Positions 1-7,847 of a stretch of DNA of 33,688 bases are shown piece by piece. The position numbers and the translations under genes are program-made. The DNA comes from CAZITB01 sp964542055 (GTDB taxonomy: Bacteria; Planctomycetota; Phycisphaerae; Sedimentisphaerales; CAMDDF01). Within the stretch, counting starts at the first letter, position 1, and the number at the start of each line of letters is the position of its first letter. The DNA lies in contig CAZITB010000013.1 in NCBI GenBank assembly GCA_964542055.1, forward strand, positions 1 to 33,688. Reading direction: 5' to 3'. Below the pieces are notes generated by a model, which was given only the letters and a program-made list of their open reading frames with translations, had not been told where the DNA came from and made no database searches.

Positions 1-1148
1 CGGACCATTATATCAAACATGTCCAGCATTCGGTCGATCGAAAGCTCGGTGAGTGCTTCGAAATCTTGATTTAGTTCCAATTGGCCGTTTTCTTGTGGAT
101 TACCAATGATATGTTCTGCGCCGTCGGAATACATGAAAAGGCGGTCGCCAGGTTCGAGCTGGACTGTTTCCTGTATGAATTGAGCGTTTTCGAAGACTCC
201 CAAAAGTGAGCCTCTGGTTTGGAGCTGCCTGACTTTGTTATTTTTGTTGATAAGCAGAGGGTATGGGTGGCCTGCTCTTGCGTATTGGAGCTGCATTGTT
301 CTGATGTTCAAGAGACAGTAGCAGCAGGTTGCAAAGAGGGAACCGGATAGATGCTGTTCCACCATTTTATTGTTTAAGCTGGAAATGACTTCGGTCGGGC
401 TGTAAATTCTGTAGTCGTTTCCTGAAGTTTGGCGCATGACCATTGCTTGTTTGAGGAACATTGTCAGCAGTGCGGCGGGCATAGAGTGGCCTACTGCATC
501 TGCGATGTAAAAGCCGATGTGCTGTTCATCGAGTCTTCTTGCGTCGAAGATGTCTCCGCTGACCCAATCGGCGGGCTGGAAAATAGTGGCGAATTTGACG
601 TATTTGTTATTTGGCAGGCGTGGGGGTAAGAAGTCTCTTTGGACCTGACCAGCCATTTTGAGCTGTTCTTCGAGTTCCTCGGTGTGTTTGTCTTCGATGA
701 TTTCATCGACTTTTGTGAGTTTTTTGTGGTAAGTTACGTTTGCGGCAATTCTGCCGCGGAGTTCTTCTATTGAGCCGGTTTCGAGGACTGAAACGAGGTC
801 ATAGTTGCCGACGGGGAAGTTTATGTGATTGTTGACCAGGATGGTTGCGACTGACTGTGAATCGAGCTGTCTTATGATCTGGCAAACTTTGTCTCTTTGA
901 ACTTTGGGGATGTCGCTGGTTTCGACGATAACGGTTCCGATAAAATCATAGCATTCTATCGTAGCGTGAAAACTTTCTACATCAGTTTTGTACCAGTTGT
1001 ATTTTTTTTCTTCGATAAGTTTTATTATCTGGTCGAAAACTTTATCCTGATTGGACAAAATGAGAGTATCGAGATGCCTGGGTTCAAGGCATGTGTTCAG
1101 GTTAGTTTCGCTTTGTGGGTTTAAAGCTTTGTTTTTTTGCTGTGCCAT
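1..1148 (-). CDS. SpoIIE/RsbU-type PP2C serine phosphatase (C-terminus outside window)
   Basis: The reverse strand from an ATG at 1148 reads open to the window edge, so the last residues are missing. About 382 codons are visible. Residues ~160-380 form a PPM/SpoIIE phosphatase domain: a short helix ending in QVQRDFLPP, then SGDIFD (metal-binding Asp near 199-202), IADAVGHS (Asp ~217), and a late YSDGAEH motif. RsbU-like enzymes of this family dephosphorylate anti-anti-sigma factors or similar partner proteins. Residues ~70-125 have an alternating hydrophobic pattern that could be a degenerate receiver-like domain, which is a guess. A coiled-coil-like linker lies at ~125-170. AGGAAG upstream of the ATG is the likely ribosome binding site. 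No anti-sigma gene is visible beside it, so the target is unknown. The domain call is firm; the physiological role is not. Confidence 0.85.
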   Translation of the reverse strand, partial: MAQQKNKALNPQSETNLNTCLEPRHLDTLILSNQDKVFDQIIKLIEEKKYNWYKTDVESFHATIECYDFIGTVIVETSDIPKVQRDKVCQIIRQLDSQSVATILVNNHINFPVGNYDLVSVLETGSIEELRGRIAANVTYHKKLTKVDEIIEDKHTEELEEQLKMAGQVQRDFLPPRLPNNKYVKFATIFQPADWVSGDIFDARRLDEQHIGFYIADAVGHSMPAALLTMFLKQAMVMRQTSGNDYRIYSPTEVISSLNNKMVEQHLSGSLFATCCYCLLNIRTMQLQYARAGHPYPLLINKNNKVRQLQTRGSLLGVFENAQFIQETVQLEPGDRLFMYSDGAEHIIGNPQENGQLELNQDFEALTELSIDRMLDMFDIMV

Positions 1149-1281
1149 CTTTTTATCTTCCTAATTTTTATAGGACTATATACATTCTTCTAAACTAATA
1201 CTAAGTCGGCACGTATATTACCCATCTTAACATGGAATGAAGAAAAAAATTCAGGTTAGCTAAAAAAGCGAATGTGGTGAA

Positions 1282-2058
1282 CTATTTGTGACTGCTCAGG
1301 AGTAATTTAGCTGATGAAATTATAAGGAAGATGCTGAAGATTAATTTCAGGTGTTCTTCGGGTAAGTTGTTTTTTATGAAAACTCCGATTATGGCTCCAA
1401 TCATTGCAGCTGGAACGAGGAATTTTAAGGGGGTGAAGTCCAGAGCTTTGATTTTTCTGTGGAAGATGGCTCCTGCTATTGTTGTTGGTACAATAATTAA
1501 AAGTGAAGTTGGTATGGCTTGGTGGATGGAATCGACAAAGAAAAGGGTTAATATCGGAACGATGATAACGCCGCCGCCGATTCCGAGTAATCCGCTTGAA
1601 AAGCCGGCGAATAGTCCCAGGAGTAAAAGGTATCCCCAAGGTGAATCCTGCAGTTTTGTAGTGGGTACCTGGATGATGTTTAGAAGTTTGAGGCTTGTGA
1701 TGATTAAAAGGAGTGCGAATATGATTTTCAGCCAGCGGTCGTGTGTAATATGTGCGATTTTAACGCCAGCGAAAGAACCCATTACGGCTCCAACTGCTGT
1801 AATTGCTGCTACAGAAAGCAGAATGTTGTCAGTTCCGGTGGTCAGGTCCCATAACAGGTAAGAAAGAGAGCCGATCAGTGCTGCGGGAATGATAGTTGAC
1901 AGGCTTAAAGCGACTGATTTTTTGAAGTCGAAACTGAATAGTAAGGCCAGTGCAGGGACGATTATAACACCCCCGCCAATACCGAGTGCGGAACCTGAAA
2001 TTCCTGCCAGAAATCCAAGTAAAAGCAGGCCGATTGATTGAGACTTTGGTTTTAACAT
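1282..2058 (-). CDS. TauE/SafE-family sulfite/anion exporter (membrane permease)
   Basis: This is a 258-residue, very hydrophobic protein with about eight predicted membrane spans. It carries the two internally repeated glycine-rich family motifs, GIGGGVIIVPALALL near residue 26 and GIGGGVIIVPILTLF near residue 160. This reflects the inverted-repeat architecture of the TauE/SafE (formerly DUF81) family. Members move sulfite, sulfoacetate, taurine-derived or other small organic anions across the inner membrane. The substrate cannot be read from the sequence. The start lies 4 bp from the assembly gap, so its upstream spacing to yggS is unknown. Both genes are on the minus strand and may be co-transcribed. 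Confidence 0.88.
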   Translation of the reverse strand: MLKPKSQSIGLLLLGFLAGISGSALGIGGGVIIVPALALLFSFDFKKSVALSLSTIIPAALIGSLSYLLWDLTTGTDNILLSVAAITAVGAVMGSFAGVKIAHITHDRWLKIIFALLLIITSLKLLNIIQVPTTKLQDSPWGYLLLLGLFAGFSSGLLGIGGGVIIVPILTLFFVDSIHQAIPTSLLIIVPTTIAGAIFHRKIKALDFTPLKFLVPAAMIGAIIGVFIKNNLPEEHLKLIFSIFLIISSAKLLLSSHK

Positions 2059-2062
2059 TTAA

Positions 2063-2072
2063 NNNNNNNNNN
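2063..2072. other. Assembly gap (10 N)
   Basis: Ten consecutive N lie between the tauE-like start codon and the last readable codons of yggS. Ten is a common placeholder length, so the real gap size may differ. The stop codon of yggS and the ribosome binding site of the permease gene lie in or beside it. Confidence 0.97.
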
Positions 2073-2820
2073 GTATAATTGCGTACTTGTTTCGCGGAGA
2101 AGATTCGGCTCTTAGCCTGGCTGAGCCGATCCTCAGGATTGTGGCACCTTCTTCGACGGCGATTTGATAGTCGTTACTCATACCCATGCTTATATGCTGG
2201 AAATCATTTTCAATGAATCTTTGACTTTTTAAGTCTTCGAAAATTTCTCTGGCTCGGATGAAAGTTCTTCGGATTGCGTTTTGGTCTTCTGTAAAAGGAG
2301 CCATGGTCATTATTCCCATTAGTTTGATGTTTTCCATAGTTGATATCTGTTCGGCAAGATGGACAGCAGCGCCTACGGGGGTGCCGTATTTTTGGGATTC
2401 CTCAGAGCAGTTTACCTGTAAGAGGGTTTTTGCTGTGATGCCGAGTTTTTTTGAATTGCTGCTTATTTCTTCTGCAAGTCTGAGAGTGTCAACAGAATGA
2501 ATAATTTTGACAATCGGGAGGATTTGGCGGACCTTGTTTCGCTGTAGATGGCCAATCATGTGCCAGTTAACTTTTGAAGGGGTGTTGCAGAAGTCCTGTT
2601 TGATGTAATCGTCGATAAGTTCTGAGACCTGTTTTAAATGGACAAGTCGGTTTTCGCCAAGTTCGGTAAAACCGAGTCTGATAACTTCTTTGATTTGTTC
2701 TATTGATGCAGATTTGGTAACTGCAACCATAGATACGGAAGAAGAGTCTCTGCCGGCTTTTTCACAGGCATTTTGAATGTTATCAGTTATTTTTTCCAGA
2801 TTTTCTTTAATGTATTGCAT
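2073..2820 (-). CDS. yggS: YggS/PLPBP-family pyridoxal-phosphate homeostasis protein (3' end lost in gap)
   Basis: About 249 residues are readable before the gap. Family hallmarks are the PLP-binding lysine in VAVTKSASIEQ (Lys36), GENRLVHLKQ, the WHMIGHLQRNK motif, and the phosphate-binding end of the barrel (HISMGMSNDYQIA and EEGATILRIGSA). The protein is a cytoplasmic single-domain TIM-barrel PLP carrier that affects vitamin B6 and amino-acid homeostasis without a known reaction. The extreme C-terminus is odd: after RIGSA most homologues continue with a short IFG-type ending, while this one reads RLRAESSPRNKYAI into the gap. The start codon lies 2 bp after the top6A stop, so translation is probably coupled to that gene. 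Confidence 0.9.
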
Positions 2821-2822
2821 GG

Positions 2823-3926
2823 TTATGGAAGAAATCTTTTAATGTTTTTTAATTTATTTGGTAGATATTCATTTACAACGAAATCGAGTCCATGTTTAGC
2901 AAAGGCCTGTTGTTCGACACGGACACCCATTTTCAGCATTTGATTAATGCTTTTTTGCCATTGTTTATGGTGTTGAACGAAAGGGTCGTTTTTAAGTGCA
3001 TCTTTTGCTCTTTTTATGTCAACTTCTTTGAGAGCGTGGGTTGGCAGTTTGTAGTCTATGATGTCCTGCGGGGTTACGCCGAGGAAGCTGGCTTTTGGGA
3101 CGCAGAAGAATTCGTTTAAGTGTGCGGCATTGCCGGAGCCTACTTTTAATGTTCTGTAAATGTTGAAGTAGCCATAAGGGTCGCCATCGACAAAGGCGTA
3201 AACAGGAATTTTTAATTTATCGCTTAGTCTTCTGATAAATCTTCTGCATGCTCGGGTTGGGACACCTCCCATGCTGACGAGGATGCAATCATTTTTGTCC
3301 CAATAGTTATATTTTACGAGCCGCTGGAACATACCGGCGGTTTCGATGGCGAGGATAAATTTTGCCTTGCTTTGGAAATCGAGTGATTCGACGTCGTTTG
3401 GTACGGAATAAGCCCCTGAGCCAAATTTGGTACAGTCAATTTTGAGGGGTTTTCCTTTAGAATCTTTATCTATTACCACTAGTCTGCCGGCAACTTCTCC
3501 GCCTTTTTCTTCGGGGATGAATTTGAGTTTTTCGCGATTGACCGAGAACATAGCTTCGACATCATCCATGACGGTGTCCGATTCAGATTGTTCGGCGAAA
3601 CCGGCTTTACCCCAGTTTTTGGAAATATAGTAAGCCTCTCTTTTTGTGGCCATATCATCGCCTTCGATGAGTTCTTTTGAAAGAGCCATCATTTTGAGTG
3701 TCTGGGCGAAAGTTTTTACAGTACCTACTGTGAGTGTTCTTACCTTATTTTTGCCCTGAATGACGAAATGTCCGCTACCATCTTTTTTTGCCAGGTATTT
3801 GACATTGGAGAGGGCTCGCACGGGCGTGCTCATTGTCGGTTTTTGTTTTTTTAATATTTTAGTATGTATGGTATTAGCAGTATCTTTAATTGCTAAGACA
3901 ACATTTGCGTCCTTGCTTTTTGCCAT
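2823..3926 (-). CDS. top6A: DNA topoisomerase VI subunit A (Spo11/Top6A family)
   Basis: The 367-residue protein matches Top6A in length and domain order. An N-terminal winged-helix (CAP-like) domain contains TKREAYYIS, where the second tyrosine (Tyr100) is the expected DNA-linking residue. The C-terminal Toprim domain has the metal-binding Glu in AIETAGMF (~195), the conserved GGVPTRACRRFIRRL segment, and the DxD in FVDGDPYGY (Asp247/Asp249). Top6A makes the double-strand break used for type IIB strand passage and normally needs the ATPase subunit Top6B. No Top6B gene is next to it. A GGAG site 6 nt before the ATG supports the start. The subunit is mainly archaeal and plant, with scattered bacterial cases. 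An intact active site argues against decay. Confidence 0.9.
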   Translation of the reverse strand: MAKSKDANVVLAIKDTANTIHTKILKKQKPTMSTPVRALSNVKYLAKKDGSGHFVIQGKNKVRTLTVGTVKTFAQTLKMMALSKELIEGDDMATKREAYYISKNWGKAGFAEQSESDTVMDDVEAMFSVNREKLKFIPEEKGGEVAGRLVVIDKDSKGKPLKIDCTKFGSGAYSVPNDVESLDFQSKAKFILAIETAGMFQRLVKYNYWDKNDCILVSMGGVPTRACRRFIRRLSDKLKIPVYAFVDGDPYGYFNIYRTLKVGSGNAAHLNEFFCVPKASFLGVTPQDIIDYKLPTHALKEVDIKRAKDALKNDPFVQHHKQWQKSINQMLKMGVRVEQQAFAKHGLDFVVNEYLPNKLKNIKRFLP

Positions 3927-3969
3927 TTAAAACTCCGAAATTATAAATGAATCCGATATAACAGGCTAT

Positions 3970-3997
3970 AAGATAACAAAAATATTACAATCTGCAA
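3970..3997 (-). promoter_or_regulatory. Candidate promoter for top6A-yggS
   Basis: On the minus strand TTGCAG (3992-3997) and TATCTT (3970-3975) are separated by 16 nt, about 44 nt before the top6A ATG. Hexamer matches are moderate and the region is AT-rich, so chance similarity is possible. Confidence 0.35.
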
Positions 3998-4083
3998 GCA
4001 TTAAGGTTCGATAAAGTGCGGTTATAGTCAAATAAAAGCTAATTGTTACAAATAATACGAAAAAAAAAGAAATCAGAATTTCC

Positions 4084-4112
4084 TTGACATTTATATTTGA
4101 ATTATGTAAAGT
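4084..4112 (+). promoter_or_regulatory. Sigma-70-like promoter for a candidate small RNA
   Basis: A perfect -35 hexamer TTGACA (4084-4089) is followed after 17 nt by TAAAGT (4107-4112, four of six to consensus). Predicted transcription starts near 4119, about 40 nt before the structured element at 4154-4221. It does not point at any nearby start codon. Confidence 0.5.
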
Positions 4113-4118
4113 GCGTTT

Positions 4119-4221
4119 TGAATTTAAGGCTTTTATAGAGCTTTGAAAATAAACCTCGGCGAGGCAAGTGTGATACACAGGTTCCCCCCCCAGCCTGTTT
4201 CACCACCTCGCCTATTTTTTT
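4119..4221 (+). ncRNA. Candidate structured small RNA or terminated leader upstream of hppA
   Basis: A plus-strand transcript of about 100 nt is bounded by the promoter above and by an intrinsic-terminator-like end. The closing stem GGCGAGG (4158-4164) pairs perfectly with CCTCGCC (4206-4212) and is followed by TATTTTTTT. Inside the stem are two smaller hairpins: GTGT-GAT-ACAC (4169-4179), and CAGG/CCTG enclosing a loop with eight consecutive C. Together they would make a three-way junction. I do not recognise it as a known riboswitch, 6S, SRP or tmRNA. It could be a free-standing sRNA, or a premature-termination leader of hppA, which begins 250 nt downstream but also has its own promoter-like site. 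Confidence 0.45.
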
Positions 4222-4306
4222 GCCTATTTTGAAATAGTTTTGTATGATTTTTTTTAAGTTTACCGCTTCGATAAAAAAGTATCGAAAATATGGTAAAAAT
4301 AGGCAG
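4221..4306 (+). repeat. Large AT-rich nested hairpin upstream of hppA
   Basis: TTTACC (4259-4264) pairs with GGTAAA (4292-4297), and inside it TTCGATA (4267-4273) pairs with TATCGAA (4280-4286) around an AAAAAG loop. TGCCTATTTT (4221-4230) is also complementary to AAAATAGGCA at 4296-4305, giving an outer arm. It ends just before the hppA -35 hexamer, so it may act as DNA (protein-binding dyad) rather than RNA. The remainder of 3927-4471 holds no convincing gene. Confidence 0.55.
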
Positions 4307-4313
4307 TAATCGC

Positions 4314-4341
4314 TTGCAAATAGATTTTATTTGTGTACACT
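4314..4341 (+). promoter_or_regulatory. Candidate hppA promoter
   Basis: TTGCAA (4314-4319), a 16-nt spacer, then TACACT (4336-4341) gives a predicted start near 4348. That leaves a ~124-nt leader before the GTG start codon. The leader contains a 12-bp direct repeat TTGTTAAATAGT at 4360-4371 and 4417-4428. Confidence 0.45.
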
Positions 4342-4471
4342 CTCACTAATTTCGCACTATTGTTAAATAGTTCACAGTCTTATCGTGCGTGATTACCGTA
4401 AAAATGAACAATTAAGTTGTTAAATAGTAACAAAATTGCTTCACTATTTTATTATTAGAAAGGAAAGCACA

Positions 4472-6868
4472 GTGAAAAACATTAGTAAAGGATTGACCAT
4501 GTTGTTGCCCGGTATTGCTTTTGGGAGCACTGCCTTCGCAGGTCAAGGCCAAGCTACAGCGGGCGAAGGCGGATGGATATTATCGCTTGTCTGTTCTGTT
4601 ATTGCCTTGGTGTTCGCGATCTACTTCTACAAGAAGGTGATGGGTGCCCCTGAAGGAAACGAAAACATGATAAGGATCGCCAAGCACGTGAAAGATGGCG
4701 CTTATGCGTATCTTTACCGTCAGTATGGTGTAGTATCAATTGTATTTCTGATCCTTCTTGCTATTTTCACTGCACTGGCATATATGGGCGTTCAGAACCC
4801 ATTTGTTCCTATTGCATTTCTGACCGGCGGATTCTTTTCCGGTCTTTGCGGATTTTTGGGAATGAAAACGGCGACAAACGCATCTTCGAGAACAGCCCAG
4901 GGCGCGAGCGAGAGCCTTAATAAAGGTTTGCAGGTTGCTTTCCGCAGCGGTGCTGTTATGGGTCTTGTAGTGGTCGGCTTTGGTTTGCTTGATATTACAG
5001 CTTGGTACCTGATCCTCGATAAGCTTGTTTATACTGCTGCGAATATGGAAAACGGACTTAGGTTTGCAGGTTTGAATCTTGTTAATGCCGGCATGGATCC
5101 GCATCACAAGCTTATAGAAATTACAACAACGATGCTGACTTTTGGTATGGGTGCATCAACCCAGGCGCTTTTTGCGCGTGTCGGCGGTGGAATTTATACC
5201 AAGGCTGCGGACGTTGGTGCTGACCTTGTAGGTAAGGTTGAAGCGGGAATTCCGGAAGATGATCCACGTAACCCTGCGACAATCGCTGATAACGTTGGTG
5301 ATAATGTTGGTGACGTAGCTGGTATGGGTGCTGACCTTTATGAAAGTTACTGTGGTTCGATTCTTGCAACCGCAGCATTGGGTGCGGCTCTTCCGCTAGT
5401 TGGTGAGCTGCCAGAAGGTATGACGGCTGTTAAGGCGGTTACCGCTCCGATGGTAGTTGCGGGCATAGGTATCATACTTTCGATAATCGGTATTTTCATG
5501 GTCAGGTGTAAAGAGGATGCAACGCAAAAGAACCTTTTAAGGTCTCTGCTTATCGGAACGCTTGGAAGTTCTGTTCTCATTCTTATTGCCCTTGCAATCA
5601 TGGCAGCTCTTGACTGGATAACATGGGGCATTTTCGGTTCGGTGATTTCCGGTTTGCTTGCGGGTGTTATTATCGGGCAAATAACCGAATATTACACTTC
5701 CGATGAATATAAGCCAACAAAGGGAATTGCGGCTCAGACACAGATGGGAGCGGCAACGACGATTATTGACGGACTTGCGACCGGTATGTTCTCAACCGGC
5801 TGGTCGGTGGTAACTATTGTAGCAGGTATTATATGTGCATATGGTTTCGCAGGCGGTTTCAGCAGTCCTCCGATGGGTCTTTACGGTATCGGTTTTGCAG
5901 CAGTTGGTATGCTTTCAACTTTGGGTATTACTCTTGCGACAGATGCTTATGGTCCTATCGCTGACAATGCCGGCGGTAACGCGGAAATGAGCGGTCTTGG
6001 CAAGGAAGTTCGTACAAGAACAGACGCTTTGGATTCTCTTGGAAATACCACCGCGGCGACCGGAAAAGGTTTTGCTATCGGCAGTGCTGCTTTGACAGCG
6101 ATGGCTCTTCTGGCGGCATATCTTGAAGAAATAAGAATATGGGTTGCCCGTTTGGCAAGAGAAAGTGCTGATGGGATTTACCAGGTTGGAGAAGTCATGT
6201 TTTCCGCAGATGGTGCCATTGCAGGTACTATAAATGTTAAAGAAGCTTCCATTCAGAATTTTGTGGATGCATATAACCTTACGATAATGAACCCCAAACT
6301 GCTTTGCGGAATATTTTTGGGGGCTATGATGGCGTTTGTTTTCTGTGCGATGACCATGAAAGCGGTCGGACGTGCGGCTGGGGCGATGGTGAATGAAGTT
6401 CGCCGCCAGTTCAAGGAAATCGCCGGTATTATGGACGGAACGGCTGAGCCCGATTATGCACGCTGTGTGAGCATTTCTACAGCAGGTGCGCAGCGAGAGA
6501 TGATTCTTCCTTCAACACTTGCGATAATAGTTCCGGTCCTTACAGGTATTGTTTTTGACGTTGCCGGTGTAATTGGTCTGCTTGCGGGCGGATTAACAGC
6601 GGGCTTTACGCTTGCGATTACATTGAACAATACCGGCGGCGCATGGGACAATGCGAAAAAGTACATCGAAAGAGGTGCTTATGGAGGCAAGGGAAGTGAG
6701 TCTCACAAGGCGGCTGTTGTCGGTGATACCGTTGGTGATCCTTTTAAGGATACATCGGGACCGAGTTTGAACATTTTAATCAAGCTGATGACCATGGTTT
6801 CTGTTGTATTTAGCGGTGTGGTTGTTAAATTCGCACCTTATATTGCGGATTGGCTTGGTATGCAATAA
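4472..6868 (+). CDS. hppA: Membrane-bound K+-dependent-type pyrophosphatase (H+ or Na+ pump)
   Basis: This ~798-residue integral membrane protein couples pyrophosphate hydrolysis to ion export. It holds the family's substrate motifs: DVGADLVGKVEAGIPEDDP with the downstream TIADNVGDNVGDVAGMGADL, and the late GDTVGDPFKDTSGPSLN. GNTTAATGKGFAIGSA has Ala where K+-independent enzymes carry Lys, so it is expected to need K+. The pumped ion is not decidable by eye. The protein is longer than typical (~700) because of a hydrophilic insertion after LAAYLEE. I chose the GTG at 4472 because AAGGAAAG lies 7 nt before it and it opens a signal-peptide-like segment ending in STAFAGQ. An upstream TTG at 4436 has no ribosome binding site. 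A strong terminator follows the gene. Confidence 0.96.
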   Translation: MKNISKGLTMLLPGIAFGSTAFAGQGQATAGEGGWILSLVCSVIALVFAIYFYKKVMGAPEGNENMIRIAKHVKDGAYAYLYRQYGVVSIVFLILLAIFTALAYMGVQNPFVPIAFLTGGFFSGLCGFLGMKTATNASSRTAQGASESLNKGLQVAFRSGAVMGLVVVGFGLLDITAWYLILDKLVYTAANMENGLRFAGLNLVNAGMDPHHKLIEITTTMLTFGMGASTQALFARVGGGIYTKAADVGADLVGKVEAGIPEDDPRNPATIADNVGDNVGDVAGMGADLYESYCGSILATAALGAALPLVGELPEGMTAVKAVTAPMVVAGIGIILSIIGIFMVRCKEDATQKNLLRSLLIGTLGSSVLILIALAIMAALDWITWGIFGSVISGLLAGVIIGQITEYYTSDEYKPTKGIAAQTQMGAATTIIDGLATGMFSTGWSVVTIVAGIICAYGFAGGFSSPPMGLYGIGFAAVGMLSTLGITLATDAYGPIADNAGGNAEMSGLGKEVRTRTDALDSLGNTTAATGKGFAIGSAALTAMALLAAYLEEIRIWVARLARESADGIYQVGEVMFSADGAIAGTINVKEASIQNFVDAYNLTIMNPKLLCGIFLGAMMAFVFCAMTMKAVGRAAGAMVNEVRRQFKEIAGIMDGTAEPDYARCVSISTAGAQREMILPSTLAIIVPVLTGIVFDVAGVIGLLAGGLTAGFTLAITLNNTGGAWDNAKKYIERGAYGGKGSESHKAAVVGDTVGDPFKDTSGPSLNILIKLMTMVSVVFSGVVVKFAPYIADWLGMQ

Positions 6869-6893
6869 TGAATTGACTTTTTGAGTGTAGTCT

Positions 6894-6932
6894 AAAAGCG
6901 GTGGTCTGATATGGGGCCACTGCTTTTTTTTA
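6894..6932 (+). terminator. Intrinsic terminator after hppA
   Basis: AGCGGTGG (6897-6904) pairs with CCACTGCT (6917-6924) around a 12-nt loop, with one G-T pair, followed by an uninterrupted T run. It lies only a few bases from the rsfS start region, so rsfS probably depends on readthrough. Confidence 0.85.
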
Positions 6933-6953
6933 TTACTTATGTTCGGAGTTAAA

Positions 6954-7307
6954 TTGAGTAAAAATATTATTGATTCGAGGGAGTTCAGCGTTAAGGCTGC
7001 GAAAATAGGGCTGGAGAGAAATTGCCGTGATGTGGTGGTGCTTGATCTTAAAGGTAAGAGCCCGGCGACGGATTATTTTGTGATTATGACCGGCAGCAGT
7101 GACAGGCAGATGAGGACGGTTGCTGATGAGATCAGCGATATGGCCAGAGAGAATAAGTATATGCGGTTCGGGATTGCGGGGTATGAGAATGCGTCGTGGA
7201 TATTGCTGGATTATGTTGATGTAACGATCCATATCATGAGTGAGAAGTCGCGGGAGTATTATAATCTGGAAATGATCTGGGGCGATGCTGAGCAGGTGAA
7301 GATTTAA
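6954..7307 (+). CDS. rsfS: Ribosomal silencing factor RsfS
   Basis: This small cytoplasmic protein (about 117 residues from TTG) of the RsfS/Iojap family binds ribosomal protein uL14 and blocks subunit joining in starvation. Diagnostic segments are DVVVLDLKGKSPATDYFVI, TGSSDRQMRTVADEI, WILLDYVDVTIHI and YYNLEMIWGDAE, all in family order. The start is a choice. TTG at 6954 has GGAG at 6945-6948 with 5-nt spacing. An in-frame ATG at 6939, five codons upstream, has no ribosome binding site and abuts the terminator T run. Downstream neighbours appear to be an insertion separating rsfS from argS. Confidence 0.92.
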   Translation: MSKNIIDSREFSVKAAKIGLERNCRDVVVLDLKGKSPATDYFVIMTGSSDRQMRTVADEISDMARENKYMRFGIAGYENASWILLDYVDVTIHIMSEKSREYYNLEMIWGDAEQVKI

Positions 7308-7313
7308 AGTAAA

Positions 7314-7754
7314 ATGACTTATTCAAATTTAAATTATCATATTGTTTTTTCGACGAAAAATAGAAAACCTTTTCTTGGAAAAAAGGTTTTTGAAAGGTTA
7401 TGTCAGTACATAGCTGGAATATGCAATAAATCGGAAGTGAAGCTTTTTATTATAAATGGTATTGCTGACCATATTCATATGGCGATTAGTCTGAGGCCGA
7501 ATGGTAATATTTCAGATTTTGTCAGAGAATTGAAGTCGAATAGTTCTAAGTGGGTTCATGAAACATTTCCTGAATTAAAATATTTTCAATGGCAGGATGG
7601 ATATTCAGTTTTTTCAGTTTCCCATTCCGGGCTTGATAAAGTTATCGAATATATACAAAAGCAACAAGAGCACCATGAGAAAATGGATTTCAAGGAAGAG
7701 ATGAAAGCTTTTTTAAAAAAGCATGGAATAGAGTATAATGAGCAATATATTTAA
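7314..7754 (+). mobile_element. IS200-like / RAYT Y1 transposase
   Basis: This 146-residue protein has the single-domain HUH fold of IS200-type and REP-associated tyrosine transposases. It opens with NYHIVFSTKNRKPFL and has the metal-coordinating HxH in GIADHIHMAISL. The candidate nucleophilic tyrosine sits in KVIEYIQKQQEHHEKMDF. These enzymes cut and join single-stranded DNA at hairpin-marked ends. The gene begins 6 bp after rsfS and is followed at once by three perfect palindromes, the arrangement expected of a RAYT with its REP sequences. Length and catalytic residues look intact. Base composition is visibly more AT-rich than rsfS or argS, consistent with transfer. No target duplication or terminal inverted repeat is expected for this family. 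Confidence 0.88.
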
Positions 7755-7764
7755 GAAAACTTTC

Positions 7765-7847
7765 GCCCTTTCAGGGCTTTTGGACGGATTGAGCAGAGTT
7801 CCGTGGGCTTGCGCCCACGGCTATGAAACTATTGTCCCTTTGGGACA
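7765..7847. repeat. Cluster of three REP-like palindromes
   Basis: Three perfect stem-loops lie within 83 bp, starting 11 bp after the transposase stop: GCCCT-TTC-AGGGC (7765-7777), CCGTGGGC-TTGC-GCCCACGG (7801-7820) and TGTCCC-TTT-GGGACA (7833-7847). They are GC-rich islands in AT-rich DNA. No T run follows, so they are not simple terminators. Their position suggests they are the single-strand hairpin substrates of the adjacent RAYT-like enzyme. Confidence 0.75.

Noticed and set aside
1149..1281. Terminator or regulatory element between the TauE-like gene and the SpoIIE phosphatase gene
   Set aside because: No convincing stem-loop with T run and no strong promoter hexamers could be found; left unannotated.
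4156..4164. TCGGCGAGG shared by the small RNA element and the tig leader (20932-20940, minus)
   Set aside because: A single shared 9-mer between intergenic regions of this size is expected by chance. The surrounding structures differ.
3966..4178. Minus-strand 70-codon ORF with a hydrophobic run in the top6A-hppA gap
   Set aside because: Its GTG start lies inside the structured RNA element with no good ribosome binding site. The composition reflects an AT-rich sequence, and it overlaps the candidate top6A promoter.
6911..6924. GCCACTG, the core of a cobalamin-riboswitch B12 box
   Set aside because: It is simply one arm of the hppA terminator. No other conserved cobalamin riboswitch parts are nearby, and nrdJ is 15 kb away.
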